Below, piece by piece: positions 18,614-26,126 of a stretch of DNA of 64,000 bases (within the stretch, counting starts at the first letter, position 1; every line of letters starts with the position of its first letter). Under the pieces are notes generated by a model that had not been told where the DNA came from, did no database searches, and saw only the letters and a program-made list of their open reading frames with translations. The stretch spans positions 1,178,001 to 1,242,000 of the forward strand of contig NC_017834.1 of NCBI RefSeq assembly GCF_000260715.1, written 5' to 3'. The translations under genes and the position numbers were made by a program. Source of the DNA: Bifidobacterium animalis subsp. animalis ATCC 25527 (lineage in GTDB: Bacteria; Actinomycetota; Actinomycetes; Actinomycetales; Bifidobacteriaceae).

Positions 18614-18841
18614 TCAGCAGCAGCACCCGGCGGGATGCAGGCGCTCGTACTCGTCACGTGCATCGTTGAACTCACGCACGCTCATCGGCACGCGCCCTGG
18701 ATGCTCGGCGCGCAGATGCTCGACATAACGGTCGTATCTCGCCTCGCCGCTCACCTCCCGCAGATACCAGACAATCGCACGCCATACGCGGCGTGTCAGA
18801 CCTGCCATCCTTTGGAACCATCGGGATATATGCATTGCCAT
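18614..18841 (-). CDS. ybdD: YbdD/YjiX family small protein, CstA partner
   Basis: The 75-residue product belongs to the YbdD/YjiX (DUF466) family that accompanies CstA-type transporters. Visible motifs are VSGEARYDRYVEHLRAEHPG and VPMSVREFNDARDEYERLHPA, followed by an unusual CCC at the C-terminus. The ATG at 18841 follows GAGG with a 5-base spacer and lies only 7 bases after the cstA stop, so the two genes form one operon. In enterobacteria the partner is needed for normal pyruvate or peptide uptake by CstA/BtsT. The same role is inferred here. Confidence 0.87.
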   Translation of the reverse strand: MAMHISRWFQRMAGLTRRVWRAIVWYLREVSGEARYDRYVEHLRAEHPGRVPMSVREFNDARDEYERLHPAGCCC

Positions 18842-18848
18842 ATGCACC

Positions 18849-21266
18849 TCATGCCAGCTGCGGTTGGAGGCCGAGCGCGACCTCGTCATCGGAATCGTCG
18901 GGCTCCACAGACCTCTTAGACGGCAACGCACCCGAGCGCACCGCATATTCGCGGGCCACACGTTTCTCCAGATCCGTGGCGAGCAGCCCGGAGGGGGCGA
19001 ACCATGCGGATTGCACGAACGGTTCCTCAGTGGACATGTCGGTACCGTACTCCTTGGCTCGCACCGTGTTCACGATCACGACGGCGCCGACGACCAGGAA
19101 CGTGGCCATCATGAGGAAGAAGAAAACGGAAAGCGCACCATCGAGGTAGGCGTTCGACAGCGACGCACGCGCGTTCGCCAACGCGTCGCCCTCGAGGGTC
19201 CCCGAGGCGATCTGTTCACGGTATTTTGCGGCGGCGGCGAAATAGCCGAGCTTGGGATCGAAGATCTTCTGGAAGTCCGCGGTGAATGTCACTGCGACAT
19301 CCCACACCAACGGCACGATCGGTATCCAGGCATACCGATGCAGCCCTTTCTTGAACACGCATACGGTCACCAGCATCAGGCAGCCGGCTGCGAGCAACTG
19401 GTTCGAAATACCGAAGATCGGGACCATCGCGTTGATGCCGCCATTCGCATCGGAGACGCCCATGTACAGCATGGATCCCCAAGCCGCTGTGGCGATGAAC
19501 GTGGTGATGAGGTTGCCGGGCTTCCATGTGGGGTCGGAGAACTTCCGCAGCTTGCGTACATTGCCCAGCAGGTCGCCAATCTGGTATCGGGCCACACGTG
19601 TGCCGTTGTCGACGGTGGTGAGAATGAACAGGGCCTCGAACATGATGGCGAAGTGGTACCAGAACGCCATCGAATCCTCGCCGCCCATGTATGACTTGAG
19701 GAAGTTGGCCATGCCGATGGCGAAGGTGGTGGCACCGCCGGTACGCGAGACGATGCTCTCCTCGCCCACATCATGCGCGGCCCGGGTCAATGCCTCCGCG
19801 CCCTCGTACGTGGTGCCGTGGGACTGCCACGTCACCTTCATCTGGTTGCCTTCGATGTCTTTGACGTTCATGTTGCCGACGGCGGCCACCGCGTTCTGTT
19901 CGGGGGAAGCGGAAGCGGAGTATGCCGAACCAGCGGTCGCCTCGATCTGGGGCGCGCTCATGTTCAGCGAGAAATAGACGCCTTGGCTGAGTGTGATGGC
20001 GGCAATGAGCGCGATGATGGCAGTGAACGACTCGACGAGCATGGAGCCGTAGCCGATCATGCGAATCTGGTTCTCCTTCTCCACGGCCTTCGGCGTCAGA
20101 CCCGAGGAAACCGCGCCATGGAAGCCCGAGAGCGCACCACATGCGATGGTGATGAACAGGAACGGGAAGAGGTTGCCGGAAAAGGTCGGGCCATTCGACT
20201 GGCTGGCCAGCGTGCTGATCCCCGGCATGCTGACCCTCGGATTCGAAACGGCGATGCCGACGACGAGCAGCGCCAGCGTGCCAATCTTCATCAATGTGGA
20301 CAGGTAGTCGCGCGGGGTCACCAGCAGCCAGTGCGGCAACGCTGCGGCCGCGAACGAGTAGACGATGAGCGCGACGACGAGCTGCTTGGCATTGAGCGTG
20401 AAGATGGGTGCAAGCGTCGGGTTCGAAGCGACCCAGCCACCACCGACAATGGCGAGCACCAGCAGCACAAAACCGAGGATGGTGGTCTCGATGACCTTGC
20501 CCGGTCGCAGGAAGCGCTCATAGCAGCCCATGACCAGCGCGATCGGGATCGTCATGCCCAGCGAGAACACGGCCCACGGTGAGCTTGCCATGGCCTTGAT
20601 GGCGACGAGCGCGAGGAACGCCATCGCAATGGCAGTGACCACGACGAGGAACAGCGAGATGATGATGCCACCAAACTTGCCCATCTCGTCGGTGGCCATC
20701 TGGCCGAAGGAACGGCCCTGGCGTTTCGCCGAGATCCACAGCATGAGCATGTCTTGCACGGCACCGGCGAAGATCACGCCGAGGATGATCCACAGGACGC
20801 TTGGCAGATAGCCCATCTGCGCCGCCAGAATCGGTCCGACAAGAGGTCCGGCTCCGGAGATCGCCGCAAAATGCTGTCCGAAGAGCACACGACGGTCCGC
20901 CCGCTCGAAGTTCGCACCGTCATGCACGCGCTCCGCGGGTGTGGCGTTCGCGTCGTCGGTGCGCATGATCTTGATCTGGATGTAATACGCATAGAAACGG
21001 TAGGCGATGGCATACGAGCACAGCGCCACGACGATGAACCAGATGGCGCTGATCTGTTCGCCGCGCGCCACCGCCAGCACCGTCCAGCCGACCGCGCAGA
21101 CAATGGCGACAAACGCCCACGCCACCGCCTTCTTCCACGTCCATACCATCTTCGGCCGAATGCCGACAGGCAATCCGTTGCCGTCACGAATGATTCGCGC
21201 CTCCTCGGCGTCGTTGTATGCCACGCCCGGCGCCGGTTCCGATGCCGCTGATGTCGCAGAGACCAT
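18849..21266 (-). CDS. cstA: CstA-family carbon-starvation transporter (pyruvate/peptide)
   Basis: CstA/BtsT proteins are inner-membrane carriers for pyruvate and possibly peptides, induced in starvation. The 805-residue product has the CstA N-terminal domain with about 16 helices. Motifs are VLFGQHFAAISGAGPLVGPILAAQ, GAVQDMLMLWISAKRQGRSFGQM and the later FALFILTTVDNGTR-like segment (EALFILTTVDNGTRVARYQ). The start at 21266 (MVSATSAAS) follows AGGGAGG. An upstream frame start at 21368 lacks a ribosome site. It forms an operon with ybdD. Confidence 0.94.
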   Translation of the reverse strand: MVSATSAASEPAPGVAYNDAEEARIIRDGNGLPVGIRPKMVWTWKKAVAWAFVAIVCAVGWTVLAVARGEQISAIWFIVVALCSYAIAYRFYAYYIQIKIMRTDDANATPAERVHDGANFERADRRVLFGQHFAAISGAGPLVGPILAAQMGYLPSVLWIILGVIFAGAVQDMLMLWISAKRQGRSFGQMATDEMGKFGGIIISLFLVVVTAIAMAFLALVAIKAMASSPWAVFSLGMTIPIALVMGCYERFLRPGKVIETTILGFVLLVLAIVGGGWVASNPTLAPIFTLNAKQLVVALIVYSFAAAALPHWLLVTPRDYLSTLMKIGTLALLVVGIAVSNPRVSMPGISTLASQSNGPTFSGNLFPFLFITIACGALSGFHGAVSSGLTPKAVEKENQIRMIGYGSMLVESFTAIIALIAAITLSQGVYFSLNMSAPQIEATAGSAYSASASPEQNAVAAVGNMNVKDIEGNQMKVTWQSHGTTYEGAEALTRAAHDVGEESIVSRTGGATTFAIGMANFLKSYMGGEDSMAFWYHFAIMFEALFILTTVDNGTRVARYQIGDLLGNVRKLRKFSDPTWKPGNLITTFIATAAWGSMLYMGVSDANGGINAMVPIFGISNQLLAAGCLMLVTVCVFKKGLHRYAWIPIVPLVWDVAVTFTADFQKIFDPKLGYFAAAAKYREQIASGTLEGDALANARASLSNAYLDGALSVFFFLMMATFLVVGAVVIVNTVRAKEYGTDMSTEEPFVQSAWFAPSGLLATDLEKRVAREYAVRSGALPSKRSVEPDDSDDEVALGLQPQLA

Positions 21267-21432
21267 CTGGAAACCTCCCTGTTCTTCTCTCCTATATGCA
21301 CAACCGACCGCTCGTGTCTCTTCACTGAGCGATCGGTGTGAGCAACACAGTAAGAAACACCGGCGCACGACATCTCAGGCGTTTCAGTATATGGTCACAT
21401 TGGCCCGTCCGACGTTTCGGGCAACGCGAGCA

Positions 21433-21939
21433 TCACGCGAACTGCGAATTGTACAGATTCGCATATGCCCCGTCTTTCGCGAGCAACTGCTCGTGGGTGC
21501 CATGCTCAAGAATGTCGCCATGCTCCATGTACAGAATGAGGTCGGCGTCTCGGATCGTGGACAGTCGGTGAGCGATGACGAAACTCGTCCGGTTCGCCAT
21601 CAGCATGTTCATCGCCTTTGCAATCGCCTGCTCCGTGCGGGTGTCCACCGAGCTTGTTGCCTCATCGAAAATGAGCATCGCCGGGTCTGCGAGGAATACA
21701 CGCGCAATCGTGAGCAGCTGCCGCTGCCCCACCGACAGATTGTTCGCCTCATTGTCGAGCACCGTGTCGAGACTGAACGCGAACGTAAGCGCAACGACGA
21801 AGATGAACGGCACCGGCAGCATCATCATGATGACGTTCGTGATGGCCACCTGAATGCTCACGACATCGGCGGCCATCAGCACGAGGGTCAACGCCAACAG
21901 CCAGCCGTGCGGTTTCATGAAACGCAGTATGAGTCTCAT
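21433..21939 (-). pseudogene. Internally deleted remnant of an ABC multidrug exporter
   Basis: The frame joins a normal exporter N-terminus (MRLILRFMKPHGWLLALTL and one helix) to the end of a nucleotide-binding domain. That end has the signature NNLSVGQRQLLTIAR, Walker B MLIFDEATSS and switch AHRLSTIRDADLI. At 168 residues it is less than a third of a half-exporter (about 600). Most of the membrane domain and the Walker A motif are gone, so it cannot hydrolyse ATP alone. The junction keeps the reading frame, and the encoded end is intact. A second hydrophobic stretch (VAITNVIMMMLPVPFIFVVALTFAF) sits at the junction. The nearby MarR gene suggests an original MarR-ABC-ABC drug-export operon. 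Confidence 0.85.
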
Positions 21940-21991
21940 AGTTCCTCAGAATGGGTAGAAAAACGGCGTCATTCGACGAGGTCTGAAATAT

Positions 21992-22008
21992 TGTCCCATA
22001 TTGGAACA
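21992..22008. promoter_or_regulatory. Palindromic candidate operator upstream of the ABC remnant
   Basis: TGTCCCATATTGGAACA is a 17-base near-palindrome (TGTYCC/GGRACA) 53 bases upstream of the remnant's start, within an AT-rich patch. A MarR-family regulator is encoded 1 kb away. Binding is inferred. Confidence 0.4.
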
Positions 22009-22124
22009 TTTAATAGACTAAACTCTATCGTCCCCGAGTGGACAATTTCTCTTCACAAGGCGCCCGCACCCGGCTGCGAAGACCAGACAAAGAACCACGA
22101 CACAACAGGTTGCCGGAAGCGACG

Positions 22125-22844
22125 TCACCGTCCCTCGTCCGCAAACAGATGACGCAAGAGCACGCCCCTATGATTGATGAACGATGCGGTGATGCGGTGG
22201 GCGTCGGTGTCCTCGTAGTCACACGGGCGAACGCCATCATCATCGAATTGAAGAATCTGCGCTCCCGGCAGCCCGAGCAGTATCGGTGAATGGGTGGCGA
22301 CGATGAACTGTGCGCCCTGTTCCGCCAACCGATGCATATGCGCCAGAAGGGCCAGCTGCCGGCCGGCGGACAATGCGGACTCGGGCTCATCCATGAGATA
22401 GAGGTCGGGCGCATTGCGTGACAGCATGATCTCGAGGAAGCCTTCGCCATGCGACATCTCATGCAATGCAGACATCGCGCTGCGACCTCGATCGTAATCA
22501 CGCGCCTGCGTGGCCATCGTGAAGAAGCTCTCGGCGCGCAGGAAGAAACTGGATGGCGGAATCGCTCGTTTGCGGTAGAGAACAAGCGCGTCAGCCAGAT
22601 CTGAGCAGTCATCATAAGTGCTGAAACAATAGTTGCGCGAACCACCCTCCGCACTGAAGCCGCATACCACCGCGATTGCCTCCAGCAGCGTCGATTTGCC
22701 GCTCCCGTTCTCTCCGGCCAGAAACACGACGGGTGAACCGAACTCCAGTTCGTCGAGCGAGCGCAATGCGGGAATCCGATTCACATATGAGGCACCAAGC
22801 CGCCTCCAATCGACACGGAATCCGGAGATAATCAAATCGTCCAT
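22125..22844 (-). CDS. Stand-alone AAA ATPase (COG3910-like)
   Basis: The 239-residue product is an ABC-type/SMC-like ATPase without membrane or coiled-coil regions. It has Walker A GENGSGKST (residues 44-52), a degenerate signature in SHGEGFLEIM, Walker B DLYLMDEPESALS and the switch motif IVATHSPILL. This arrangement is typical of predicted ATPases of COG3910, some of which occur beside defence or toxin genes. No partner nuclease is adjacent here. The ATG at 22844 (MDDLIISGF) is chosen as the conserved fold begins there. Its position between an ABC remnant and a MarR gene suggests insertion or rearrangement. Function unknown. Confidence 0.8.
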   Translation of the reverse strand: MDDLIISGFRVDWRRLGASYVNRIPALRSLDELEFGSPVVFLAGENGSGKSTLLEAIAVVCGFSAEGGSRNYCFSTYDDCSDLADALVLYRKRAIPPSSFFLRAESFFTMATQARDYDRGRSAMSALHEMSHGEGFLEIMLSRNAPDLYLMDEPESALSAGRQLALLAHMHRLAEQGAQFIVATHSPILLGLPGAQILQFDDDGVRPCDYEDTDAHRITASFINHRGVLLRHLFADEGR

Positions 22845-22989
22845 CGGCACCCATCCAATCGCGAGCTCCGGCAAAACAAAATATATGGCAACAGACGCAT
22901 AGACCACCTTATCGTGGACGCACGCCTCCCGCACACCACACTCTACCGGTGCGGACGAAACAGAACACTGGGCACCACAATGCTTCGTG

Positions 22990-23502
22990 TCAGGCGTCAA
23001 TGCCGTCGATTTGCTGTTCCAATGCGTTCATGAACTTGTCGACATAGGTAATCATTGCACGGCGTTCTGCGGGTTCGAGTGTGGACATCGCACGCACTTC
23101 GGCCTGACGCAACGGTGCAATCATGCGCTCCCGGTAACGCTCCCCCTCCTCGGTGAGGTGGATTCGCTTGATGCGCTTGTCGCGATTGCTGCCCTGCAAT
23201 CGGAGCAATCCTTGTGCGACAAGCGAATTGATCACATTGTTCACGGTCTGGCGGGGCAGCAACGTATAGGCGCAAATCTCCCGCTGCGACGTACCGTCGT
23301 TCTCGCAGATGTAGTCGAAAATGAGATACACGCTGAACGAGAATCCGGAACGACGCCCATACGCGCCGTAGATCAAGTCGACACGGCGGAACTCCTCGAA
23401 GAACGCGATGAGCTGTGTATCGAGATCGCTATGGGCCGCCTGCGCGTGCCCGATCACATCGGCGCGAGGCGGCTCGAATTCTGCTGTATGCTCAGTGGAC
23501 AT
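22990..23502 (-). CDS. MarR-family transcriptional regulator
   Basis: The 170-residue product has the MarR winged helix: NDGTSQREICAYTLLPRQTVNNVINSLVAQGLLRLQ, then the wing DKRIKRIHLTEEGERY. An N-terminal helix and a C-terminal dimerisation helix flank it. In bifidobacteria this type usually heads an operon with two ABC exporter genes and represses it until a drug binds. Here only a deleted ABC gene remains, about 1 kb downstream. The start at 23502 (MSTEHTAEF) is chosen by length and family fit. No strong ribosome site is visible, and longer in-frame starts exist. Confidence 0.87.
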   Translation of the reverse strand: MSTEHTAEFEPPRADVIGHAQAAHSDLDTQLIAFFEEFRRVDLIYGAYGRRSGFSFSVYLIFDYICENDGTSQREICAYTLLPRQTVNNVINSLVAQGLLRLQGSNRDKRIKRIHLTEEGERYRERMIAPLRQAEVRAMSTLEPAERRAMITYVDKFMNALEQQIDGIDA

Positions 23503-23543
23503 TGGACATGGCGGGGCCGGCCACAGATCGGCCCCATCGACTC

Positions 23544-24008
23544 TCAGTGCTGGTCGAGGTCCAGCGGCTTGACACGACCCGAATCGAGCAGGCTCTCGAG
23601 ATCGGCGGGGCCATCGAGCACGGCCGTGGCGGCCTGATCCACCATCAGACTGATGCGACCGTTCAGCAGAATCCCCTCGCAATAGGCATACACCGGCTTG
23701 CCGAGCGCATACCCGTAGGCGAGCGCGAAGACGGCGCCCGCATCGTTGTCGTCCATATTGGCAATCACGGCCCGGGAATTGGCGATTGCGGCAATACGAT
23801 TGTCGAAGACCGCCTGTGGACCCGAGACGTTGACGTCCATGGCGAAACGCGGACGGTACATGCTCATGCCGCGGTCGTTGAGCACCTTCTCGAGGCGCTC
23901 CATGCTCTCCACCTGTTCCGCCGTCTCATATGGCCCCGCCACATAGAAGTCGTAGACGGGCTTCGAGGAAGTGAACTGAATGGTTTCATTGGAATCGAAA
24001 TTGCTCAT
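23544..24008 (-). CDS. Nucleoside 2-deoxyribosyltransferase-like protein
   Basis: The 154-residue product has the fold and motifs of nucleoside 2-deoxyribosyltransferases. These are FYVAGPYETAEQ near residue 22, a substrate-loop region MYRPRFAMDV, VIANMDDNDAGAVFALAYGYALGKPVYAY (the family's D-x-GT-xxE-xGyA-x-gKPV segment) and NGRISLMVD. The usual catalytic Glu position in the family's GTxxE is read here as GAVFA, so activity is uncertain. It may act on nucleosides or on related sugar-phosphate conjugates. The ATG at 24008 is preceded by AGAGAGG at long spacing. It stands upstream of the MarR gene on the same strand. Confidence 0.75.
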   Translation of the reverse strand: MSNFDSNETIQFTSSKPVYDFYVAGPYETAEQVESMERLEKVLNDRGMSMYRPRFAMDVNVSGPQAVFDNRIAAIANSRAVIANMDDNDAGAVFALAYGYALGKPVYAYCEGILLNGRISLMVDQAATAVLDGPADLESLLDSGRVKPLDLDQH

Positions 24009-24183
24009 AGCCCTATTGAACCTCTCTTCCACCGCGATTCCGGCAAGTTGGCTGTAAGCAATACTACTCCGGGCAACTCCGGCAGACCGCACCTACAATG
24101 GTTGCGTCGGCCCAGAGCATGGAACGCCTCCGGGAATGCGGGGCAACAGACCGCCGGGCTTGTGGAAAGGAAAAGGCAGAAGC

Positions 24184-25653
24184 ATGGATTCGACCAGACA
24201 GGCTGCAGAAACGCGGCTGGAACACGACGTCATAGGCACAATGGAGATTCCTGCCGACGTGTACTGGGGCATCCACACCCAGCGAGCCATGGGCAACTTC
24301 ACCGTCACCGGCATCGCCGACGGCTCCCATACTGCGCTCATCCGAGCCTACGCCACCGTCAAACGCGCCTGCGCCATAGCGAACTACCAATTGGGCATGC
24401 TCGACGCTCGCAAGGCCCATTACATCGAGCAGGCCTGTCTGGAGATCGAGAACGGCGCGCTTGCCGACCAGTTTCCCGTTGACGTGCTGCAGGGCGGAGC
24501 GGGCACCAGCCTGAACATGAACATGAACGAGGTGATCGCCAACCGCGCGCTTGAGCTGGCCGGAAAGCCCCGTGGCGACTACGGGTACATTCATCCCAAC
24601 GACGATGTGAACCAAAGCCAATCCACCAACGACACCTATCCTGCGGCCTGCAGGCTCGCCATCCTCCAAGGTCTCAAACCTCTGCGCGAGGCCACGCAGC
24701 GGCTTCGTGAGGCATTCCACCTGCAGGCAGACCGCCATAGCAACGATATAAAGATCGGTCGCACACAACTGCAGGATGCGGTGCCCATGACCTACGGTCA
24801 GGAGATACACGCTTGGGCGAGCTTCCTGGCGACCGATTTGGAGGCCATGAATACGTTGGCGAAACGGCTGTGCGTATTCAATCTGGGGGCCACGGCAATT
24901 GGCACTGGCATCTGTGCCGATCTTCGCTTCCGCCACACCGCCACCGCCGTGCTCGCCGAAATCACCGACCTGCCCATCACCGCCGCCTCGGATCCCGTGG
25001 CCGCCGTCACCGACACCAGCTCCTACATCGAAGCCAGTGCCGTGCTCAAGAATCTTGCGGTGCACCTGAAGAAGGCGGCCGACGACCTCCGCCTGCTCAA
25101 TTCCGGCCCACATTGCGGCTTCGGAGATCTCACGGTTCCCCCGCGGCAGGCAGGCTCCTCGATCATGCCCGGCAAGATCAATCCGGTGATTCCCGAGTGC
25201 GTGGACCAATGCTGCTTCACGATCTTCGGCATGGATGTGACCGTCAACTGGGCATGCGCGGAAGGCCAGCTCCAACTCAACGCCTTCGACCCGCTCATCA
25301 TTCACGAGATACTCACCGCGATGACAATCGCCATCAACGCCATGGACATGTTCCGCACGAAATGCGTCGACGGACTGAGAATCAACGTCGAGCAGGGACG
25401 GAGAGACGCGGAGATGTCGCCATCGATCTGTGCCGCGCTGAATGGGAAGATCGGGTATGAGCAGGCGATGAACATAGCCAAGGAAGCCGTCGCCACCGGC
25501 AAATCGGTGCGCGAAGTGGCCGGGGAACGCACCGACATCGATCGCACCGAACTCGATTCACTGCTCGACATCGCCGCCATGTCGCGAAAACTCGGACAGA
25601 CCTGCCGTGACGTGGATGCCGACGGCAACGTCATCTCACCGACAACGGACTGA
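24184..25653 (+). CDS. aspA: Aspartate ammonia-lyase
   Basis: Aspartase converts L-aspartate to fumarate and ammonia. The 489-residue product has the superfamily motifs DVNQSQSTNDTYPAA, IGRTQLQDAVPMTYGQEI and the mobile loop GSSIMPGKINPVIPE with the catalytic serine. The N-terminal TRLEHDVIGTMEIPADVYWGIHTQRA fits AspA better than fumarase C. The ATG at 24184 follows a purine-rich GGAAAGGAAAAGG stretch. A hairpin terminator follows. A fumarase role cannot be fully excluded. Confidence 0.9.
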   Translation: MDSTRQAAETRLEHDVIGTMEIPADVYWGIHTQRAMGNFTVTGIADGSHTALIRAYATVKRACAIANYQLGMLDARKAHYIEQACLEIENGALADQFPVDVLQGGAGTSLNMNMNEVIANRALELAGKPRGDYGYIHPNDDVNQSQSTNDTYPAACRLAILQGLKPLREATQRLREAFHLQADRHSNDIKIGRTQLQDAVPMTYGQEIHAWASFLATDLEAMNTLAKRLCVFNLGATAIGTGICADLRFRHTATAVLAEITDLPITAASDPVAAVTDTSSYIEASAVLKNLAVHLKKAADDLRLLNSGPHCGFGDLTVPPRQAGSSIMPGKINPVIPECVDQCCFTIFGMDVTVNWACAEGQLQLNAFDPLIIHEILTAMTIAINAMDMFRTKCVDGLRINVEQGRRDAEMSPSICAALNGKIGYEQAMNIAKEAVATGKSVREVAGERTDIDRTELDSLLDIAAMSRKLGQTCRDVDADGNVISPTTD

Positions 25654-25670
25654 AGAGCGGCCTCATACGA

Positions 25671-25707
25671 AGTGGGGCGAGCCTCGCGAAGGCACGCCCC
25701 ACCTCTT
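25671..25707 (+). terminator. Intrinsic terminator of aspA
   Basis: GTGGGGCG-A-GCCT pairs with AGGC-A-CGCCCCAC around a 5-base loop, followed by CTCTTTT. Confidence 0.85.
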
Positions 25708-25811
25708 TTCATACCGAATACTGAGCAGTCCATGACCAAAATCTGAGATTATTGCCTGGTTTTTGCATAAAAACTCTTGACTTACGAACCATTCCGCGCT
25801 TTCCTGAAACC

Positions 25812-26078
25812 ATGAGTTCAACATCGCCATCCCACTCCCTCACGTTGGAGACCTGCCCCCTCAACACCGACGTGGTGATCCGAGACATCGCGCTCGATGA
25901 GCGCCATCGGTTCCGCATGCTCGAGCTGGGCTTGCGCGACGGCGTGACCGTACGCGTGGTGCAGAAGTCGAATTTCGGAGGGCGAGTGGTGGCCAAGGGC
26001 ACCGAACGCATTGCACTCGACGAGTCCACGGCACGCAGCATCCATGTCACCACAACCACCACGCAGACCGCGCATTGA
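25812..26078 (+). CDS. feoA: FeoA-domain ferrous iron transport protein
   Basis: The 88-residue product has the SH3-like FeoA fold: LETCPLNTDVVIRDIALDERHRFRMLELGLRDGVTVRVVQKS then GGRVVAKGTERIALDESTARSIHV. FeoA is a cytoplasmic partner of FeoB in Fe(II) uptake. The start at 25812 is chosen by family length. The upstream frame from 25752 has no ribosome site. feoB begins 48 bases later. An iron-regulator box was looked for upstream and none was clear. Confidence 0.88.
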   Translation: MSSTSPSHSLTLETCPLNTDVVIRDIALDERHRFRMLELGLRDGVTVRVVQKSNFGGRVVAKGTERIALDESTARSIHVTTTTTQTAH

Positions 26079-26126
26079 GTACCATTCCATCTGCGAAATT
26101 CCACGATTCCCAAGGTTTGGACCGAT

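Noticed and set aside
25740..25811. An iron-regulator (DtxR/IdeR) box before feoA
   Set aside because: The AT-rich stretch has no match to the usual palindrome that I can support by eye.
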